64,000 nucleotides of DNA from Tenacibaculum skagerrakense (lineage in GTDB: Bacteria; Bacteroidota; Bacteroidia; Flavobacteriales; Flavobacteriaceae). The first letter of the stretch is position 1, and every line of letters begins with the position of its first letter. Under the pieces are notes generated by a model, which was not told the DNA's origin, made no database searches, and saw only the letters and a list, made by a program, of their open reading frames with translations. The stretch is taken from the NCBI RefSeq assembly GCF_004345825.1, contig NZ_SLXM01000008.1, positions 1 to 64,000 of the forward strand, read 5' to 3'. Of this stretch, positions 1 to 10,500 are shown in pieces. The translations under genes were made by a program, and so were the position numbers.

Positions 1-34
1 TCGGATAATTCTAATTTTATATTAGAATGAAAAA

Positions 35-51
35 GGGGACTTTTAGTCCCC
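35..51 (-). terminator. Hairpin, possible minus-strand terminator
   Basis: GGGGAC, a 5-base loop and GTCCCC form a perfect 6-bp stem. On the minus strand it is followed by TTTTT, as in an intrinsic terminator; on the plus strand no T-run follows. No gene is visible on the minus strand between here and rimP, so what it would terminate is unclear. Bases 52-334 are AT-rich and contain no open frame I can support. Confidence 0.4.
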
Positions 52-64
52 AGTATAATAAAAC

Positions 65-85
65 CTCTGTACTTTCAGTACAGAG
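65..85. other. Perfect 9-bp inverted repeat
   Basis: CTCTGTACT, a 3-base loop (TTC) and AGTACAGAG form a strong small hairpin 13 bases from the preceding one. It lacks a clear T-tract on either strand. It could be a second element of the same terminator or part of an untranslated RNA. Confidence 0.35.
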
Positions 86-334
86 TGATTTAGTTCTGGT
101 AGGAGTGTAATTGTGTCTATGTGCCGTTTAAAATTCTTTTTTTATTGATATGATTTAATAATCGTAGAAGTCCTTTAAACGCTAGTTTGTTTATAAGAAA
201 GCTTTTTTGAGTTTTGCCTATTTATTGTGTCGAATTGGTTTTATTGTATTCAAATAAATAGGACTGATGTTTTAAAAATTAGCAATTTTCCTGTTTTTAT
301 TAGCTTGAATATCATTTTCCTAAGGGAATAAGAC

Positions 335-365
335 TTGTTTTATACAGATTTTGTTGTTATATTTG
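335..365 (+). promoter_or_regulatory. Promoter of rimP-nusA-infB
   Basis: A Bacteroidetes-type -7 element TATATTTG lies at 358-365 and a TTG (-33) at 335-337, separated by 20 bases. Transcription would begin near 372, about 55 bases before the rimP start codon. Confidence 0.6.
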
Positions 366-394
366 CACGGAATTTCTCAAACAAGATGTATGAA

Positions 395-418
395 GGGGAC
401 GGTTGTCCCCTCTTTTTA
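395..418 (+). promoter_or_regulatory. Leader hairpin with T-tract (possible attenuator)
   Basis: GGGGAC-GGTT-GTCCCC (395-410) is followed directly by TCTTTTTA and lies between the promoter and the rimP start at 427. It has the form of an intrinsic terminator inside the leader. The E. coli rimP-nusA-infB operon is known to be controlled by leader terminators and NusA feedback, so attenuation is a reasonable inference. Alternatively it is simply the end of an upstream transcript. Confidence 0.5.
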
Positions 419-426
419 TACCTAAA

Positions 427-888
427 ATGAATCAAGATAAAGTAAAAGAATTATTACAAGAAGCGTTGGATGAAAATCCATCTTTATTTCTTATTGATTT
501 ACAATTTCTTGCGAATAGTAAAATCAAAGTTATTGTAGATGGAGATGCAGGTGTTCCTTTAAGTGAGTGTGTTAGGATTAGTAGAAATATAGAGCATAAT
601 CTAGATAGAGAAGAAGAAGATTTTTCTCTTGAAGTAACTACTCCAGATATTTCAGATTCATTAAAAGAGAAAAGACAGTATAATAAAAATTTAAACCGAA
701 TATTAAAGGTTAAAACCAATGATGCTGAATACGAAGGTCAGTTGGTTGAAATTAATAAAGATGATATCGTGCTAACTTGGAAAACAAGAGAGCCAAAACC
801 ATTAGGTAAAGGAAAGCAAACGGTGGAAAAACAACAACAAATACCGTTTGATAGTATAAAAGAAGCAAAAGTGAAGATTATATTTTAA
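427..888 (+). CDS. rimP: Ribosome maturation factor RimP
   Basis: RimP assists late assembly of the 30S ribosomal subunit. The 153-residue product has the family's usual length. It shows the N-terminal alpha/beta domain with a short acidic segment (VDGDAGVPLSEC) and the EVTTPDISDSLKEKRQY region that corresponds to the conserved SPGxxRPL stretch, followed by a C-terminal SH3-like domain. I chose the ATG at 427; a longer frame from a TTG at 403 would run through the leader hairpin and is unlikely. The gene is followed 10 bases later by nusA, the universal neighbour, and is served by the promoter at 335-365. Confidence 0.93.
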   Translation: MNQDKVKELLQEALDENPSLFLIDLQFLANSKIKVIVDGDAGVPLSECVRISRNIEHNLDREEEDFSLEVTTPDISDSLKEKRQYNKNLNRILKVKTNDAEYEGQLVEINKDDIVLTWKTREPKPLGKGKQTVEKQQQIPFDSIKEAKVKIIF

Positions 889-898
889 TAGTACAGGA

Positions 899-2155
899 AT
901 GGAAAATATTGAATTAATTGAGTCGTTTTCAGATTTTAAAGACAATAAGAGCATAGATAGAGTAATGTTAATGTCTATCTTAGAGGAAGTATTTCGTTCT
1001 GCATTAAAAAGAAAGTACGGTTCTGATGATAATTTTGATATCATTATTAACCCTGATAAAGGAGATTTAGAGATTTGGAGAAATAGGGTTGTTGTAGCTG
1101 ATGGAATGTCAGAAGACGATAATGAAGAGATTGAGCTATCTGAAGCAAGAAAAATTGAGCCGGATTTTGAAATTGGAGAAGATGTATCTGAAGAGGTTAA
1201 ATTAATTGATTTAGGAAGAAGAGCTATTTTAGCATTACGTCAAAACTTAATTTCTAAAATACATGAGCATGATAGTACTAATGTCTTCAAACAATTTAAA
1301 GATTTAGAAGGAGAAATATATAGTGCGGAAGTACACCATATTCGCCACAATGCTGTTATATTATTAGATGATGAAGGTAATGAAATCGTGTTACCAAAAA
1401 CTGAACAAATCCGTTCTGACTTTTTTAGAAAAGGAGATTCAGTTCGTGGAGTTATAAAAAAGGTAGAATTAAGAGGTAATAAACCATCTATAATTTTATC
1501 TAGAACAGCACCAGAGTTTTTAGTAAAGTTATTCGAACAAGAAATTCCAGAAGTTTTTGACGGATTAATTACTATTGAAGGTGTAGCAAGAATCCCTGGA
1601 GATAAAGCAAAAATAGCGGTTGATTCTTACGATGATAGAATTGATCCAGTTGGAGCTTGTGTTGGGGTTAAAGGATCTCGTATTCATGGAATAGTTCGTG
1701 AACTAGGAAATGAAAATATTGATGTAATTAACTATACTAAGAACGAACAGTTGTATATTGCAAGGGCATTAAGTCCTGCAAAAGTAACTTCAGTGACTAT
1801 TGAAAAGTACGACGAAGAAAAAGACGGTAAAAAAGGAAGAGTAAACGTACTTTTAAAACCAGAAGAAGTGTCAAAAGCTATTGGTAGATCTGGTGTGAAT
1901 ATACGTCTAGCAAGTCAACTTACCGGTTACGACATAGATGTACAACGTGAAGGAATTGAAGAAGAAGATGTAGAGTTAACAGAATTCTCTGATGAAATAG
2001 AAGCATGGGTAATAGAAGAATTCAGAAAAATTGGTTTAGATACAGCGAAGAGCGTTTTGGATAAAGATGTTTCGGAGTTAGTAAAAAGAACTGATTTAGA
2101 AGAAGAAACTATTTTAGATGTTCAGAGAATTTTAAGAGAAGAATTCGAAGATTAA
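899..2155 (+). CDS. nusA: Transcription termination/antitermination factor NusA
   Basis: NusA binds RNA polymerase and nascent RNA to modulate pausing, termination and antitermination. The 418-residue protein has the N-terminal polymerase-binding domain (about 1-130), an S1 domain (about 135-200) and two KH domains, seen in the GVKGSRIHGIVREL and IGRSGVNIRLASQLTG motifs. It ends in a short helical segment (ILDVQRILREEFED) and lacks the long acidic C-terminal repeats of E. coli NusA, as is usual in Bacteroidetes. It is cotranscribed with rimP (10-base gap) and infB (89-base gap). Confidence 0.97.
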   Translation: MENIELIESFSDFKDNKSIDRVMLMSILEEVFRSALKRKYGSDDNFDIIINPDKGDLEIWRNRVVVADGMSEDDNEEIELSEARKIEPDFEIGEDVSEEVKLIDLGRRAILALRQNLISKIHEHDSTNVFKQFKDLEGEIYSAEVHHIRHNAVILLDDEGNEIVLPKTEQIRSDFFRKGDSVRGVIKKVELRGNKPSIILSRTAPEFLVKLFEQEIPEVFDGLITIEGVARIPGDKAKIAVDSYDDRIDPVGACVGVKGSRIHGIVRELGNENIDVINYTKNEQLYIARALSPAKVTSVTIEKYDEEKDGKKGRVNVLLKPEEVSKAIGRSGVNIRLASQLTGYDIDVQREGIEEEDVELTEFSDEIEAWVIEEFRKIGLDTAKSVLDKDVSELVKRTDLEEETILDVQRILREEFED

Positions 2156-2165
2156 TAACATAAGG

Positions 2166-2218
2166 TTTTCGGTACCTTTATAACCGAAAAAGTAAGTAAG
2201 AAAAATTAAGCCTTACTT
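2166..2218 (+). other. Tandem hairpins in nusA-infB gap
   Basis: TTTTCGGT/ACCGAAAA (2166-2173 and 2183-2190) forms an 8-bp stem. AAGTAAG/CTTACTT (2194-2200 and 2212-2218) forms a second stem. Neither is followed by a long T-run, so they are more likely RNA-processing or translational structures than full terminators. Confidence 0.35.
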
Positions 2219-2244
2219 ATGAAATAAAAAGGATTAAACTATTT

Positions 2245-5079
2245 ATGGCTGAAGCTAAAAAATTAAGACTAAACAGAGTTTTAAGAGAATTAAATATCTC
2301 TTTAGATAGAGCGGTAGAACATTTGGCAAAAAATGGTCACGAAATCGAGGCGCGTCCAACAACTAAGATTTCTGATACTGAATACCAAGTGTTACTAGAT
2401 GGATTCCAAACGGATAAATCTAAACGTGTAGCATCTAAAGAAGTAAGCGAAGAAAAGCGTAAGGAAAAAGAAGAAATACGCAAAAGAATCGAAGCTGAAC
2501 AAGAAGCTAAACGTGTTGAAGAAGAGGCGAAAAAACAGGAAGTTCTTAAAGCGAAGGCTGAAGCACCTAAGTTAAAAACTGTAGGTAAAATAGATATCGA
2601 AACTGGTAAAGCACCTGAAGCTAAAGAAGAACCAAAGGAAGAGGTTAAAGAGGTTGAAAAACCAAAAGAAGAACCAAAAAAGCCTGAGGTAAAGAAAGAA
2701 GAGGTTGTTGAACCTAAAAAAGAAGAGCAACCAAAAGTGGCGCCTGTAGTTGCTAAACAAGAAGAAAAAAAGCAAGTTGAGGTTGTGAAAAAAGAGCAAC
2801 CAGCTCCTGCTAAAGTTCAGCCGAAAACTGAAATAAAAAAAGAACCAGAGGTTAAAAAAGAGGTTACTCCTGAAAACGCTGAGAAAATAAAAACCAAGTA
2901 TCAAAAACTTGATGGTCCTAAAATGACAGGTCAAAAGATTGACTTGAAACAGTTTGAAAGACCTAAAAAGAAGAAACCTGAAGCTAATAAAGGTGGAAAT
3001 GATGCTGATAAAAAGAAGCGTAAGAGAATAACTAAGCCTGGTACTGATGGAAATCAAAACCAACAGGGTAATAACCGAGGAGGACAGCCTCAAGGAAATA
3101 GAACTCAAGGGAACAACAATAGAAGAGGAAATCAAGGAAATAGAAGAGGAAGAAGACCTGAGGTTCAGAAGGAGGAACTAACAGAAGCAGAAATCCAAAA
3201 ACAAGTTAGAGAAACACTTGAGAAACTTCAAGGAAAATCTGCTAAAGGTAAAGGAGCAAAATACAGAAGAGAGAAAAGAGATCAGCACAGACAACAAGCG
3301 GAGGCAGAAATGCAAGCTGCTCAAGAAAATATACTTAAGGTAACTGAATTTGTTACTGTAAGTGAGGTTGCAACCATGATGGATAAACCTGTTACAGATA
3401 TTATTTCTGCATGTATGATGTTAGGGATGATGGTAACAATGAATCAACGTTTAGATGCTGAAACTCTACAAATAGTTGCTGAAGAATTTAATTATAAAGT
3501 TGAATTTGTAGGTGCAGAAGTTGAAGAAGCAATTGAAGAGGTTGACGATAAGCCTGAGGATTTATTACCTAGAGCTCCGATCATTACTGTAATGGGTCAC
3601 GTAGATCACGGTAAAACATCTTTGTTAGATTACGTTCGTAAAGCAAATGTAATCGCTGGAGAAAGTGGTGGAATCACTCAGCATATCGGTGCATATAGTG
3701 TAACATTAGAAAATGGACAAAAAATAGCATTCTTAGATACACCTGGTCACGAAGCCTTTACGGCAATGCGTGCTCGTGGTGCTCAAGTTACTGACTTAGT
3801 TATTATTGTAATTGCTGCCGATGATGATGTAATGCCTCAAACTAAAGAAGCAATTTCACATGCTCAGGCTGCTGGTGTTCCTATTGTTTTTGCAATTAAC
3901 AAAGTAGATAAACCTAATGCGAATCCTGATAATATTAAAACGCAACTTTCTGCGATGAATTTATTAGTAGAAGATTGGGGTGGAAGTATACAGTCACAAG
4001 AAATTTCTGCTAAAACTGGTCAAGGTGTTGGTGAGTTATTAGAAAAAGTATTACTTGAAGCTGAAGTATTAGATTTAAAAGCTAATCCTAATAAAAATGC
4101 TGTAGGTACAGTTGTTGAAGCACAGTTAGATAAAGGTAGAGGATATGTATCTACAATTTTAGTTCAAGCGGGTTCTTTACGAATTGGTGACTATCTATTA
4201 GCTGGTAAACATAGTGGAAAAGTAAGAGCTATGTTTGATGAAAGAGGTAAAAAAGTTAAAGTTGCTGGCCCATCAACTCCTGTATCAATATTAGGTTTAG
4301 ATGGCGCTCCACAGGCAGGTGATAAGTTTAACGTATTTGATGATGAGCGTGAAGCAAAACAAATTGCAGCTAAACGTTCTCAATTACAACGTGAACAATC
4401 TGTTAGAACTCAGAAAACATTAACTTTAGATGAGATTGGTCGTCGTATTGCTCTTGGAGATTTTAAAGAATTAAACTTAATCTTAAAAGGAGATGTGGAT
4501 GGTTCAGTAGAAGCATTAACAGACTCATTCCAAAAATTATCAACTGAAGAAATTCAAGTTAATATTTTACATAAAGGGGTTGGAGCAATTACTGAATCTG
4601 ATGTGTTGTTAGCTTCTGCCTCTGATGCAATTATTATTGGATTTAATGTTCGTCCGCAATCTAATGCTAGAACTATAGCAGATAGAGAAGAGGTTGATAT
4701 CAGAACATACTCGATCATTTACGATGCTATTAATGATCTTAAAGATGCCATGGAAGGAATGTTATCTCCTGAAATGAAAGAAGAGGTTATAGGAAATGTA
4801 GAAATTAGAGAAGTATATAAGATTTCTAAGATTGGAAACATTGCAGGATGTATGGTAATGAGTGGTAAAATTACTAGAGATGCAAATGTTAGAATTATTA
4901 GAGATGGAATTGTTGTTCATGATGGACAATTAGCTTCATTAAAACGTTTTAAAGACGATGTTAAAGAAGTTACCAAAGGATATGATTGTGGATTGCAAAT
5001 TAAAAACTACAATGATATTAGAGAGAATGATGTGATCGAAGTGTATATTGAAGTTGCTGTTAAAAAGAAGCTTAAATAA
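2245..5079 (+). CDS. infB: Translation initiation factor IF-2
   Basis: IF-2 is the GTPase that places initiator tRNA on the 30S subunit and promotes subunit joining. The 944-residue product has an N-terminal IF2-N motif, then about 300 residues of low-complexity Lys/Glu/Pro and later Gly/Asn/Gln/Arg sequence typical of the family's linker. A second IF2-N motif (about 365-415) precedes the G domain, which carries GHVDHGKT (about 451), DTPGHEAF and NKVD. The C-terminal half contains the beta-barrel and the domain that recognises formyl-methionyl tRNA. It is the last gene of the operon; a terminator follows at 5102-5131. Confidence 0.97.
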   Translation: MAEAKKLRLNRVLRELNISLDRAVEHLAKNGHEIEARPTTKISDTEYQVLLDGFQTDKSKRVASKEVSEEKRKEKEEIRKRIEAEQEAKRVEEEAKKQEVLKAKAEAPKLKTVGKIDIETGKAPEAKEEPKEEVKEVEKPKEEPKKPEVKKEEVVEPKKEEQPKVAPVVAKQEEKKQVEVVKKEQPAPAKVQPKTEIKKEPEVKKEVTPENAEKIKTKYQKLDGPKMTGQKIDLKQFERPKKKKPEANKGGNDADKKKRKRITKPGTDGNQNQQGNNRGGQPQGNRTQGNNNRRGNQGNRRGRRPEVQKEELTEAEIQKQVRETLEKLQGKSAKGKGAKYRREKRDQHRQQAEAEMQAAQENILKVTEFVTVSEVATMMDKPVTDIISACMMLGMMVTMNQRLDAETLQIVAEEFNYKVEFVGAEVEEAIEEVDDKPEDLLPRAPIITVMGHVDHGKTSLLDYVRKANVIAGESGGITQHIGAYSVTLENGQKIAFLDTPGHEAFTAMRARGAQVTDLVIIVIAADDDVMPQTKEAISHAQAAGVPIVFAINKVDKPNANPDNIKTQLSAMNLLVEDWGGSIQSQEISAKTGQGVGELLEKVLLEAEVLDLKANPNKNAVGTVVEAQLDKGRGYVSTILVQAGSLRIGDYLLAGKHSGKVRAMFDERGKKVKVAGPSTPVSILGLDGAPQAGDKFNVFDDEREAKQIAAKRSQLQREQSVRTQKTLTLDEIGRRIALGDFKELNLILKGDVDGSVEALTDSFQKLSTEEIQVNILHKGVGAITESDVLLASASDAIIIGFNVRPQSNARTIADREEVDIRTYSIIYDAINDLKDAMEGMLSPEMKEEVIGNVEIREVYKISKIGNIAGCMVMSGKITRDANVRIIRDGIVVHDGQLASLKRFKDDVKEVTKGYDCGLQIKNYNDIRENDVIEVYIEVAVKKKLK

Positions 5080-5101
5080 AAACTTTCTTTACTAAATATT
5101 T

Positions 5102-5131
5102 AAAAAGGTCTTGTTTACACAAGGCCTTTTT
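5102..5131. terminator. Bidirectional terminator after infB
   Basis: AAAAAGGTCTTGT, loop TTAC, ACAAGGCCTTTTT with one G-U pair. T-rich on the 3' side of both strands. It overlaps the stop codon of the convergent minus-strand gene at 5115. Confidence 0.8.
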
Positions 5132-5507
5132 CTATGTCTTTAAATTGGAGATACTTTAGTAATAACAATCCTGTGACTAACCCTAAAGCATAATAACATT
5201 TCGGAATCCCTTTTAAAACTGTTTGAGGGCAAACAAACTTTCCAGAAATGTGAAGTATAGATGCTATTAACGTAATTAATAATACGATTCCCAAGAATAT
5301 GTAGTACAAGGTTATTCCTTTGTTTATAATGTGGGTTGTTAAAGCTATTAGGAAGAATACTAATATTATATAACACAAAGGAAAATTAAATAGTTTAGGG
5401 CAAACTGTACCTGTTTTGTATTCAGCTATAACAACTCCCATAACAGCTTTAATAGCAACTGCAAAAAAGAAATAAATGACTATTGATGTGACTTGCTTAT
5501 ACGTCAT
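5115..5507 (-). CDS. 4-TM membrane protein with duplicated Cys motif
   Basis: I do not recognise this 130-residue protein. It has about four hydrophobic segments. Two related cysteine motifs, TVCPKLFNFPLCY near residue 34 and VCPQTVLKGIPKCYY near residue 92, sit in similar places relative to membrane helices and suggest an internal duplication of a two-helix unit. The paired cysteines could form disulphides or bind a metal or cofactor. It is convergent with infB and shares a terminator with it. The SPOR gene lies upstream on the same strand, but a terminator separates them. Confidence 0.6.
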   Translation of the reverse strand: MTYKQVTSIVIYFFFAVAIKAVMGVVIAEYKTGTVCPKLFNFPLCYIILVFFLIALTTHIINKGITLYYIFLGIVLLITLIASILHISGKFVCPQTVLKGIPKCYYALGLVTGLLLLKYLQFKDIEKGLV

Positions 5508-5565
5508 TTTGGGAGATAATACTTATGAGGTTTTGTTCAAATATAAAATTAGTTTTTAATAAAAA

Positions 5566-5594
5566 AAACTCTTCCAAAGGATATGAAAGAGTTT
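5566..5594 (-). terminator. Terminator of SPOR-protein gene
   Basis: AAACTCTT/AAGAGTTT form an 8-bp stem with a 13-base loop. On the minus strand the stem is followed by a long T-run, fitting a terminator for the gene at 5625-5990. Confidence 0.6.
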
Positions 5595-5624
5595 GTTTAT
5601 AATTTGAGAATATGTTATCAATAA

Positions 5625-5990
5625 TTATTTAGTGTAAGGAATAACAATAGCACCTGAAAACTTTTCTTTGATTTTATTCAAAGCTCTATCAGCTTCTAGT
5701 TTTGTTGTGTAACCACCTACCTGAACTTTCCATTCTGGAGCTTCATATTCTAGTTTTGGAACGCCAGGGAATTTCATCATGTAATTTTGTTTGATGTTTC
5801 TAGCTCTTCTTTCAGTTCCGTTATATAACTGAATTTTATAAATGGTTTTGTTTTTCTTATTGTAATTCCTTTTCTTTTTCAGTAGCGAGTTAATACTTTG
5901 ATTATCTGTGTAATTAGATTGAGAATTAACATTTACAAAACCTAGTAAAAAGAAGGCTAATAAAACTAAATTCTTACAAGTTTTCTTCAT
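5625..5990 (-). CDS. Secreted SPOR-domain protein
   Basis: The product of about 121 residues has a signal peptide (MKKTCKNLVLLAFFLLG... ending near VNSQ). Its C-terminal half matches the SPOR fold: PEWKVQVGGYTTKLEADRAL followed by KIKEKFSGAIVI. SPOR domains bind denuded peptidoglycan glycans, so a periplasmic cell-wall role is likely. The ATG at 5990 is chosen because it begins the signal peptide; a start six codons earlier adds nothing recognisable. TACTTTTG on the minus strand at 6006-6013 is a good -7 element. The protein carries no enzymatic domain. Confidence 0.75.
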   Translation of the reverse strand: MKKTCKNLVLLAFFLLGFVNVNSQSNYTDNQSINSLLKKKRNYNKKNKTIYKIQLYNGTERRARNIKQNYMMKFPGVPKLEYEAPEWKVQVGGYTTKLEADRALNKIKEKFSGAIVIPYTK

Positions 5991-6113
5991 ATTTTGTGTT
6001 TTATACAAAAGTAACGACTTGTGAGTTAATAGATTGCTAAGGCTTGTTATTTAGAATTAATATAAATTACAAATTAGGATTCTCTTAACATTTCCTATTT
6101 TGCAGAGAAGTAG

Positions 6114-6121
6114 TAATTTTG
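6114..6121 (+). promoter_or_regulatory. Candidate -7 element of act-cox operon
   Basis: TAATTTTG matches TAnnTTTG and lies 85 bases before actA. No convincing -33 TTG is present at the right spacing, so confidence is low. Confidence 0.35.
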
Positions 6122-6205
6122 TCCGAGTTTATACAAATGGTTTAAAAAGATATCCAATTGTAAAAACGACATACATATTAGATACAAAAATTATATTTTT
6201 AAAGT

Positions 6206-7504
6206 ATGAAAAGTGTGAATCATCACAGTAAACTTAGTCGAACCCTTCTTAGTAGCCTTACTTTCTTATTCGTATTTCTAGTAAGTTTTTCGGTAAATGC
6301 CCAAGATGTTGATGCAGAACGTCAAAAAGCGGGAAGAAAATTATTTAACGCTAACTGTGCTTCTTGTCATAAGTTAGATAAAAAATCTACAGGCCCTGCA
6401 TTAGGAGGTGTAGAACAAAGAAGAGAAAATGAATGGCTAAAAAAATGGATTCGTAATAATGCTGAGTTAAGAGCTTCAGGAGATGCTGATGCAATTGCTA
6501 TTTACGAAGAGTATAATCAGTCTAATATGACTGCATTTCCTCAGTTAACAGATCAGAATATTGATGATATTTTGTATTATACAACTGTAGGTAATATTGG
6601 AGGTGGTCCTAAAGGTCCGGAAGGTACAACTACCACTCAACCTATTAATCAAGCGCCAAAATGGTTAATCTGGATTTTAGCTGCTGCAATTATAGTTGCT
6701 TTCTTAATCATTGGTAACTTATTAAAAACGGTTAGTGAGTTAAAAGGTGCGCCTAAAACTCCAGGATTGTTAGGGCAAGCTGCTGAATTATGGGAAGGTA
6801 TTAAGAAAAATACATTCTTACATGTGTTATTCGTAATCTTCGGTGCATTAATCACAGCATATGTTTTATTCGGAACATTGTTCAAAGTTGGTGTAGATCA
6901 AGGATATCAACCAGTACAGCCAATTTTATTCTCACATAAAATTCACGCAGGAGATAACAAGATTGAATGTCAATATTGTCACTCTGCTGCTAAGCATTCT
7001 AAGCATTCAGGTATTCCATCGTTAAATGTTTGTATGAACTGTCACAAAAATATTTCTGAAGTAGCTGAGGGAACTCAAGTTGTTTTAGAAGAAGGTGGTC
7101 GTGTAGTTGGAAAAACTGAATTAGATAAAGAAATCGCAAAAATCTACGAGCATGTAGGTTGGGATAAAGATAAATTAGAGTACACAGGAAATACTAAGCC
7201 AATCGAATGGGTTAGAATTCATAATTTACCAGATTTCGCATACTTCAATCACTCTCAACACGTAACTGTTGCAGGTGTGAAATGTCAAAAATGTCACGGA
7301 CCAGTTGAAGAAATGGAAGAGTTATATCAATATTCTCCATTAACTATGGGGTGGTGTATTGACTGTCACAAGGAAACTAATGTTGACTTGAAAGGTAACG
7401 AGTACTATGCTAAGATTCATGCAGACTTAGCTAAGAAGTATGGAGTAGAGCAAGTAACAATTGCTCAGTTAGGTGGTAAAGAGTGTGGTAAATGCCACTA
7501 TTAA
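6206..7504 (+). CDS. actA: Alternative complex III subunit A, multiheme cytochrome c
   Basis: ActA is the periplasmic multiheme subunit of alternative complex III, passing electrons from quinol oxidation toward cytochrome oxidase. The 432-residue protein has a signal peptide (to about VNAQ), then a class I cytochrome c domain with CASCHK near residue 50. A transmembrane helix around 150-170 and a second hydrophobic helix around 205-225 follow. The C-terminal region holds five more CxxCH motifs: CQYCH, CMNCH, CQKCH, CIDCH and CGKCH, the last ending three residues before the C terminus. In total six heme sites are visible. It is the first gene of the act-cox operon. Confidence 0.92.
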   Translation: MKSVNHHSKLSRTLLSSLTFLFVFLVSFSVNAQDVDAERQKAGRKLFNANCASCHKLDKKSTGPALGGVEQRRENEWLKKWIRNNAELRASGDADAIAIYEEYNQSNMTAFPQLTDQNIDDILYYTTVGNIGGGPKGPEGTTTTQPINQAPKWLIWILAAAIIVAFLIIGNLLKTVSELKGAPKTPGLLGQAAELWEGIKKNTFLHVLFVIFGALITAYVLFGTLFKVGVDQGYQPVQPILFSHKIHAGDNKIECQYCHSAAKHSKHSGIPSLNVCMNCHKNISEVAEGTQVVLEEGGRVVGKTELDKEIAKIYEHVGWDKDKLEYTGNTKPIEWVRIHNLPDFAYFNHSQHVTVAGVKCQKCHGPVEEMEELYQYSPLTMGWCIDCHKETNVDLKGNEYYAKIHADLAKKYGVEQVTIAQLGGKECGKCHY

Positions 7505-7536
7505 TAATTAAGAAAGTAGAAAAACACGTTATATAA

Positions 7537-10500
7537 ATGGCTTCAAACAAAAAATACTGGCAAAGTGTTGAAGAACTAAATGATAGTTCTGTTGTTGAAA
7601 CGCTACGTAATACAGAGTTTGTACAGGAAATACCTACAGACGAGTTTTTAGGAGATAAAGAAACTCTTGAAGGTTCATCTACTTCACGTAGAGATTTCTT
7701 AAAATATGTAGGTTTTTCAACAGCTGCGGCTTCATTAGCAGCATGTGAAGGACCTGTAAGAAAATCAATCCCTTATGTAGTTCAACCTAACGATATAGTG
7801 GTAGGTGTAGCAGATTGGTATGCAACTACAATTGCAGACGGATTTGATTTTGCAAATGTTTTAGTGAAAACTAGAGAAGGTCGTCCAATTCAAGTAATGC
7901 CAAACAAAGAAGCAGGAGGAGTAACTAATGCTCGTACACAAGCTTCTGTGTTATCATTATACGATAGCGACTTACGTGTAAAAGAACCAAGAAAAGGTGA
8001 AGCTCAAATTACTTGGGCAGACGCAGATAAAGAAATTGTAGCGAAATTAGAAAGTCTTAAAAATGCTAATGCTTTAGTATACTTAATGACTGGAACTCTA
8101 GCGAGTCCATCTACTGAAAAAGTAGTGGCTGATTTTGTTGCTAAATATCCAAATGTAAAGCACGTTACTTACGATGCGGTTTCTGAAAGTGGAACGGCAG
8201 ATGCTTTTGAAGCAATGTATGGTATGCGTGCATTACCAAATTATGATTTTAGTAAGGCTGAAGTAATTGCTTCTATTGGAGCAGATTTCTTAGGAGATTG
8301 GCAAGGTGGTTACGAGAAGTCTTATGCGGAAGGAAGAAGAGCAGATACAGGTAAGATGTCTTACCATGTTCAAATAGAAAGTAACATGTCTTTATCAGGA
8401 GCTAATGCTGATAAACGTATTGTTGCTAAACCTTCGATTCAAGTAAATGCATTAATCAAATTATTTAATGCAATTACTGGTCAGAATATTACAACAGAGA
8501 ATACTCCGATTGATGCTCAAATCAATAAGCTAGCTCAAGATTTAAAAAAGGCAGGAAGCAAAGGAGTTGTTGTAACAGGAATCAATGATAAGAATGCTCA
8601 GATGGTTGCTTTAGCAATCAATAAAGCATTAAACAGTGAAGTAATCGATACTGAAGCTGTTAATTTAACTCGTCAAGGAAGTGATGCTAAAGTTGCAGAA
8701 TTAGTTTCAGATATTCAATCAGGAAAAGCTAAAGGTTTAGTTACTTACAATGTAAACCCAGCTTACTCATTAACTGGTTTTGGAGAAGCAATTAAGAAAT
8801 TAGATTTGTCAGTAGCTATTTCTACTCAAGATGATGCTACAGCAAACGCGACTCAATTTACATTACCTGCGCCTCATAATTTAGAGAGTTGGGGAGATGT
8901 AATGGCAACTGCTGGAAAATATAGTTTAGTACAACCTACAATTGCACCATTATTTAATTCTCGTCAATTTCAAGACGTGTTATTAAAGTGGTCTGGTGCT
9001 GAAAAGAACTATTACGATACATTAAAAGAATTTTGGAGTACTAATGTATTAAACGGTGCTTCTTGGAATCAAGCTTTACATGATGGTTTCTTTATGGCTC
9101 CTGTTGTAGAAACAACAGAGTCTACTGAAGAGACTTCAAATGAAGAGAATGTTTCAGGTACTGTAAATGTAAATGCAGCAGCTAACGAGTTAGCAAAAGT
9201 AAAATCAACTCAATTTGAGTTAACATTATATACTTCTACAGCGTTAGGAGATGGTAAACAAGCAAATAACCCATGGTTACAAGAGTTACCAGATCCAATT
9301 ACACGTGCTTCATGGGATAACTACTTAACAATGTCTATGGCAGATGCTAAGGAGTTAGGATTTACAAACCCAGTTAAAGATAATGGAGCTATTGATGGTA
9401 ACTATGCAAAAGTTACTGTAAATGGAGTAGAAGTTACAGTTCCTGTAATTATTCAACCTGGGCAAGCTAAAGGTTCTTTAGGATTAGCTTTAGGATATGG
9501 AAGAACACAAGGACTTAAAAAGGAAATGCAAGTTGGTGTTAATGCATATCCTTTATATGTAGATAATAAAAACGTTCAGTATAATGTATCTGTTGAGAAA
9601 GTAGGTGGAACTCATAAGTTTGCTTGCATTCAGGTGCAAAGTACATTAGCTGGTCGTCATGATATTTTAAGAGAAGCTACTTTAAAAGAAGTAAATGATA
9701 AGTCTTTAGATCCAAAGCACACATGGAATCAACCTTTCATGGTGTCTTACGATCACCAAGAGACTGAAGCTACTGATAAGAAAGTAGATTTATGGGATGA
9801 TCATGATAGAAGCTTAGGTCATCACTTTAACTTATCTATCGATTTAACTTCATGTACAGGATGTGGAGCTTGTGTGGTTGCATGTCATGCTGAAAACAAT
9901 GTTCCAGTTGTAGGTAAAGACGAAGTTCGTGTAGGTAGAGATATGCACTGGTTACGTATTGATCGTTACTATTCTTCTACTGTAGAAGATAAGCAATATG
10001 CTGAAGGAGTAGCGATGACTATGGATGAGTTTAAGGCTCAGAATCCAAACATTCCTAATAAGGATATCGAAAGAAGATATACTGAAAAGGTTTTAGAATT
10101 AAGCAAAGGAGATTTATTCGATGCTTTAGAAAACCCAGCAGAGAATCCAGAGGTTACTTTCCAACCAATGATGTGTCAGCACTGTAATCACGCACCATGT
10201 GAAACAGTTTGTCCGGTTGCTGCAACTTCTCACGGTCGTCAAGGTCAAAACCAAATGGCTTATAACCGTTGTGTAGGTACTCGTTATTGTGCAAACAACT
10301 GTCCATACCGTGTACGTCGTTTCAACTGGTTTAACTATGCAGATAACAAAGAATTCGATTTCAACATGAATAACGAATACGGTAAGATGGTATTAAACCC
10401 AGACGTAGTTGTTCGTTCTCGTGGAGTTATGGAGAAATGTTCTATGTGTATCCAAATGACTCAAGCTACCATCTTAAAAGCTAAGAAAGAAGGAAGAGCT

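Noticed and set aside
403..426. TTG start giving a longer RimP
   Set aside because: It falls in the loop of the leader hairpin and adds residues absent from RimP proteins.
2572..3135. Open frame of 187 residues on the minus strand inside infB
   Set aside because: It is opposite the Lys/Glu-rich linker of IF-2; its Phe/Leu/Ser composition is the mirror of AAG/GAA codons, and it has no start context or homology.
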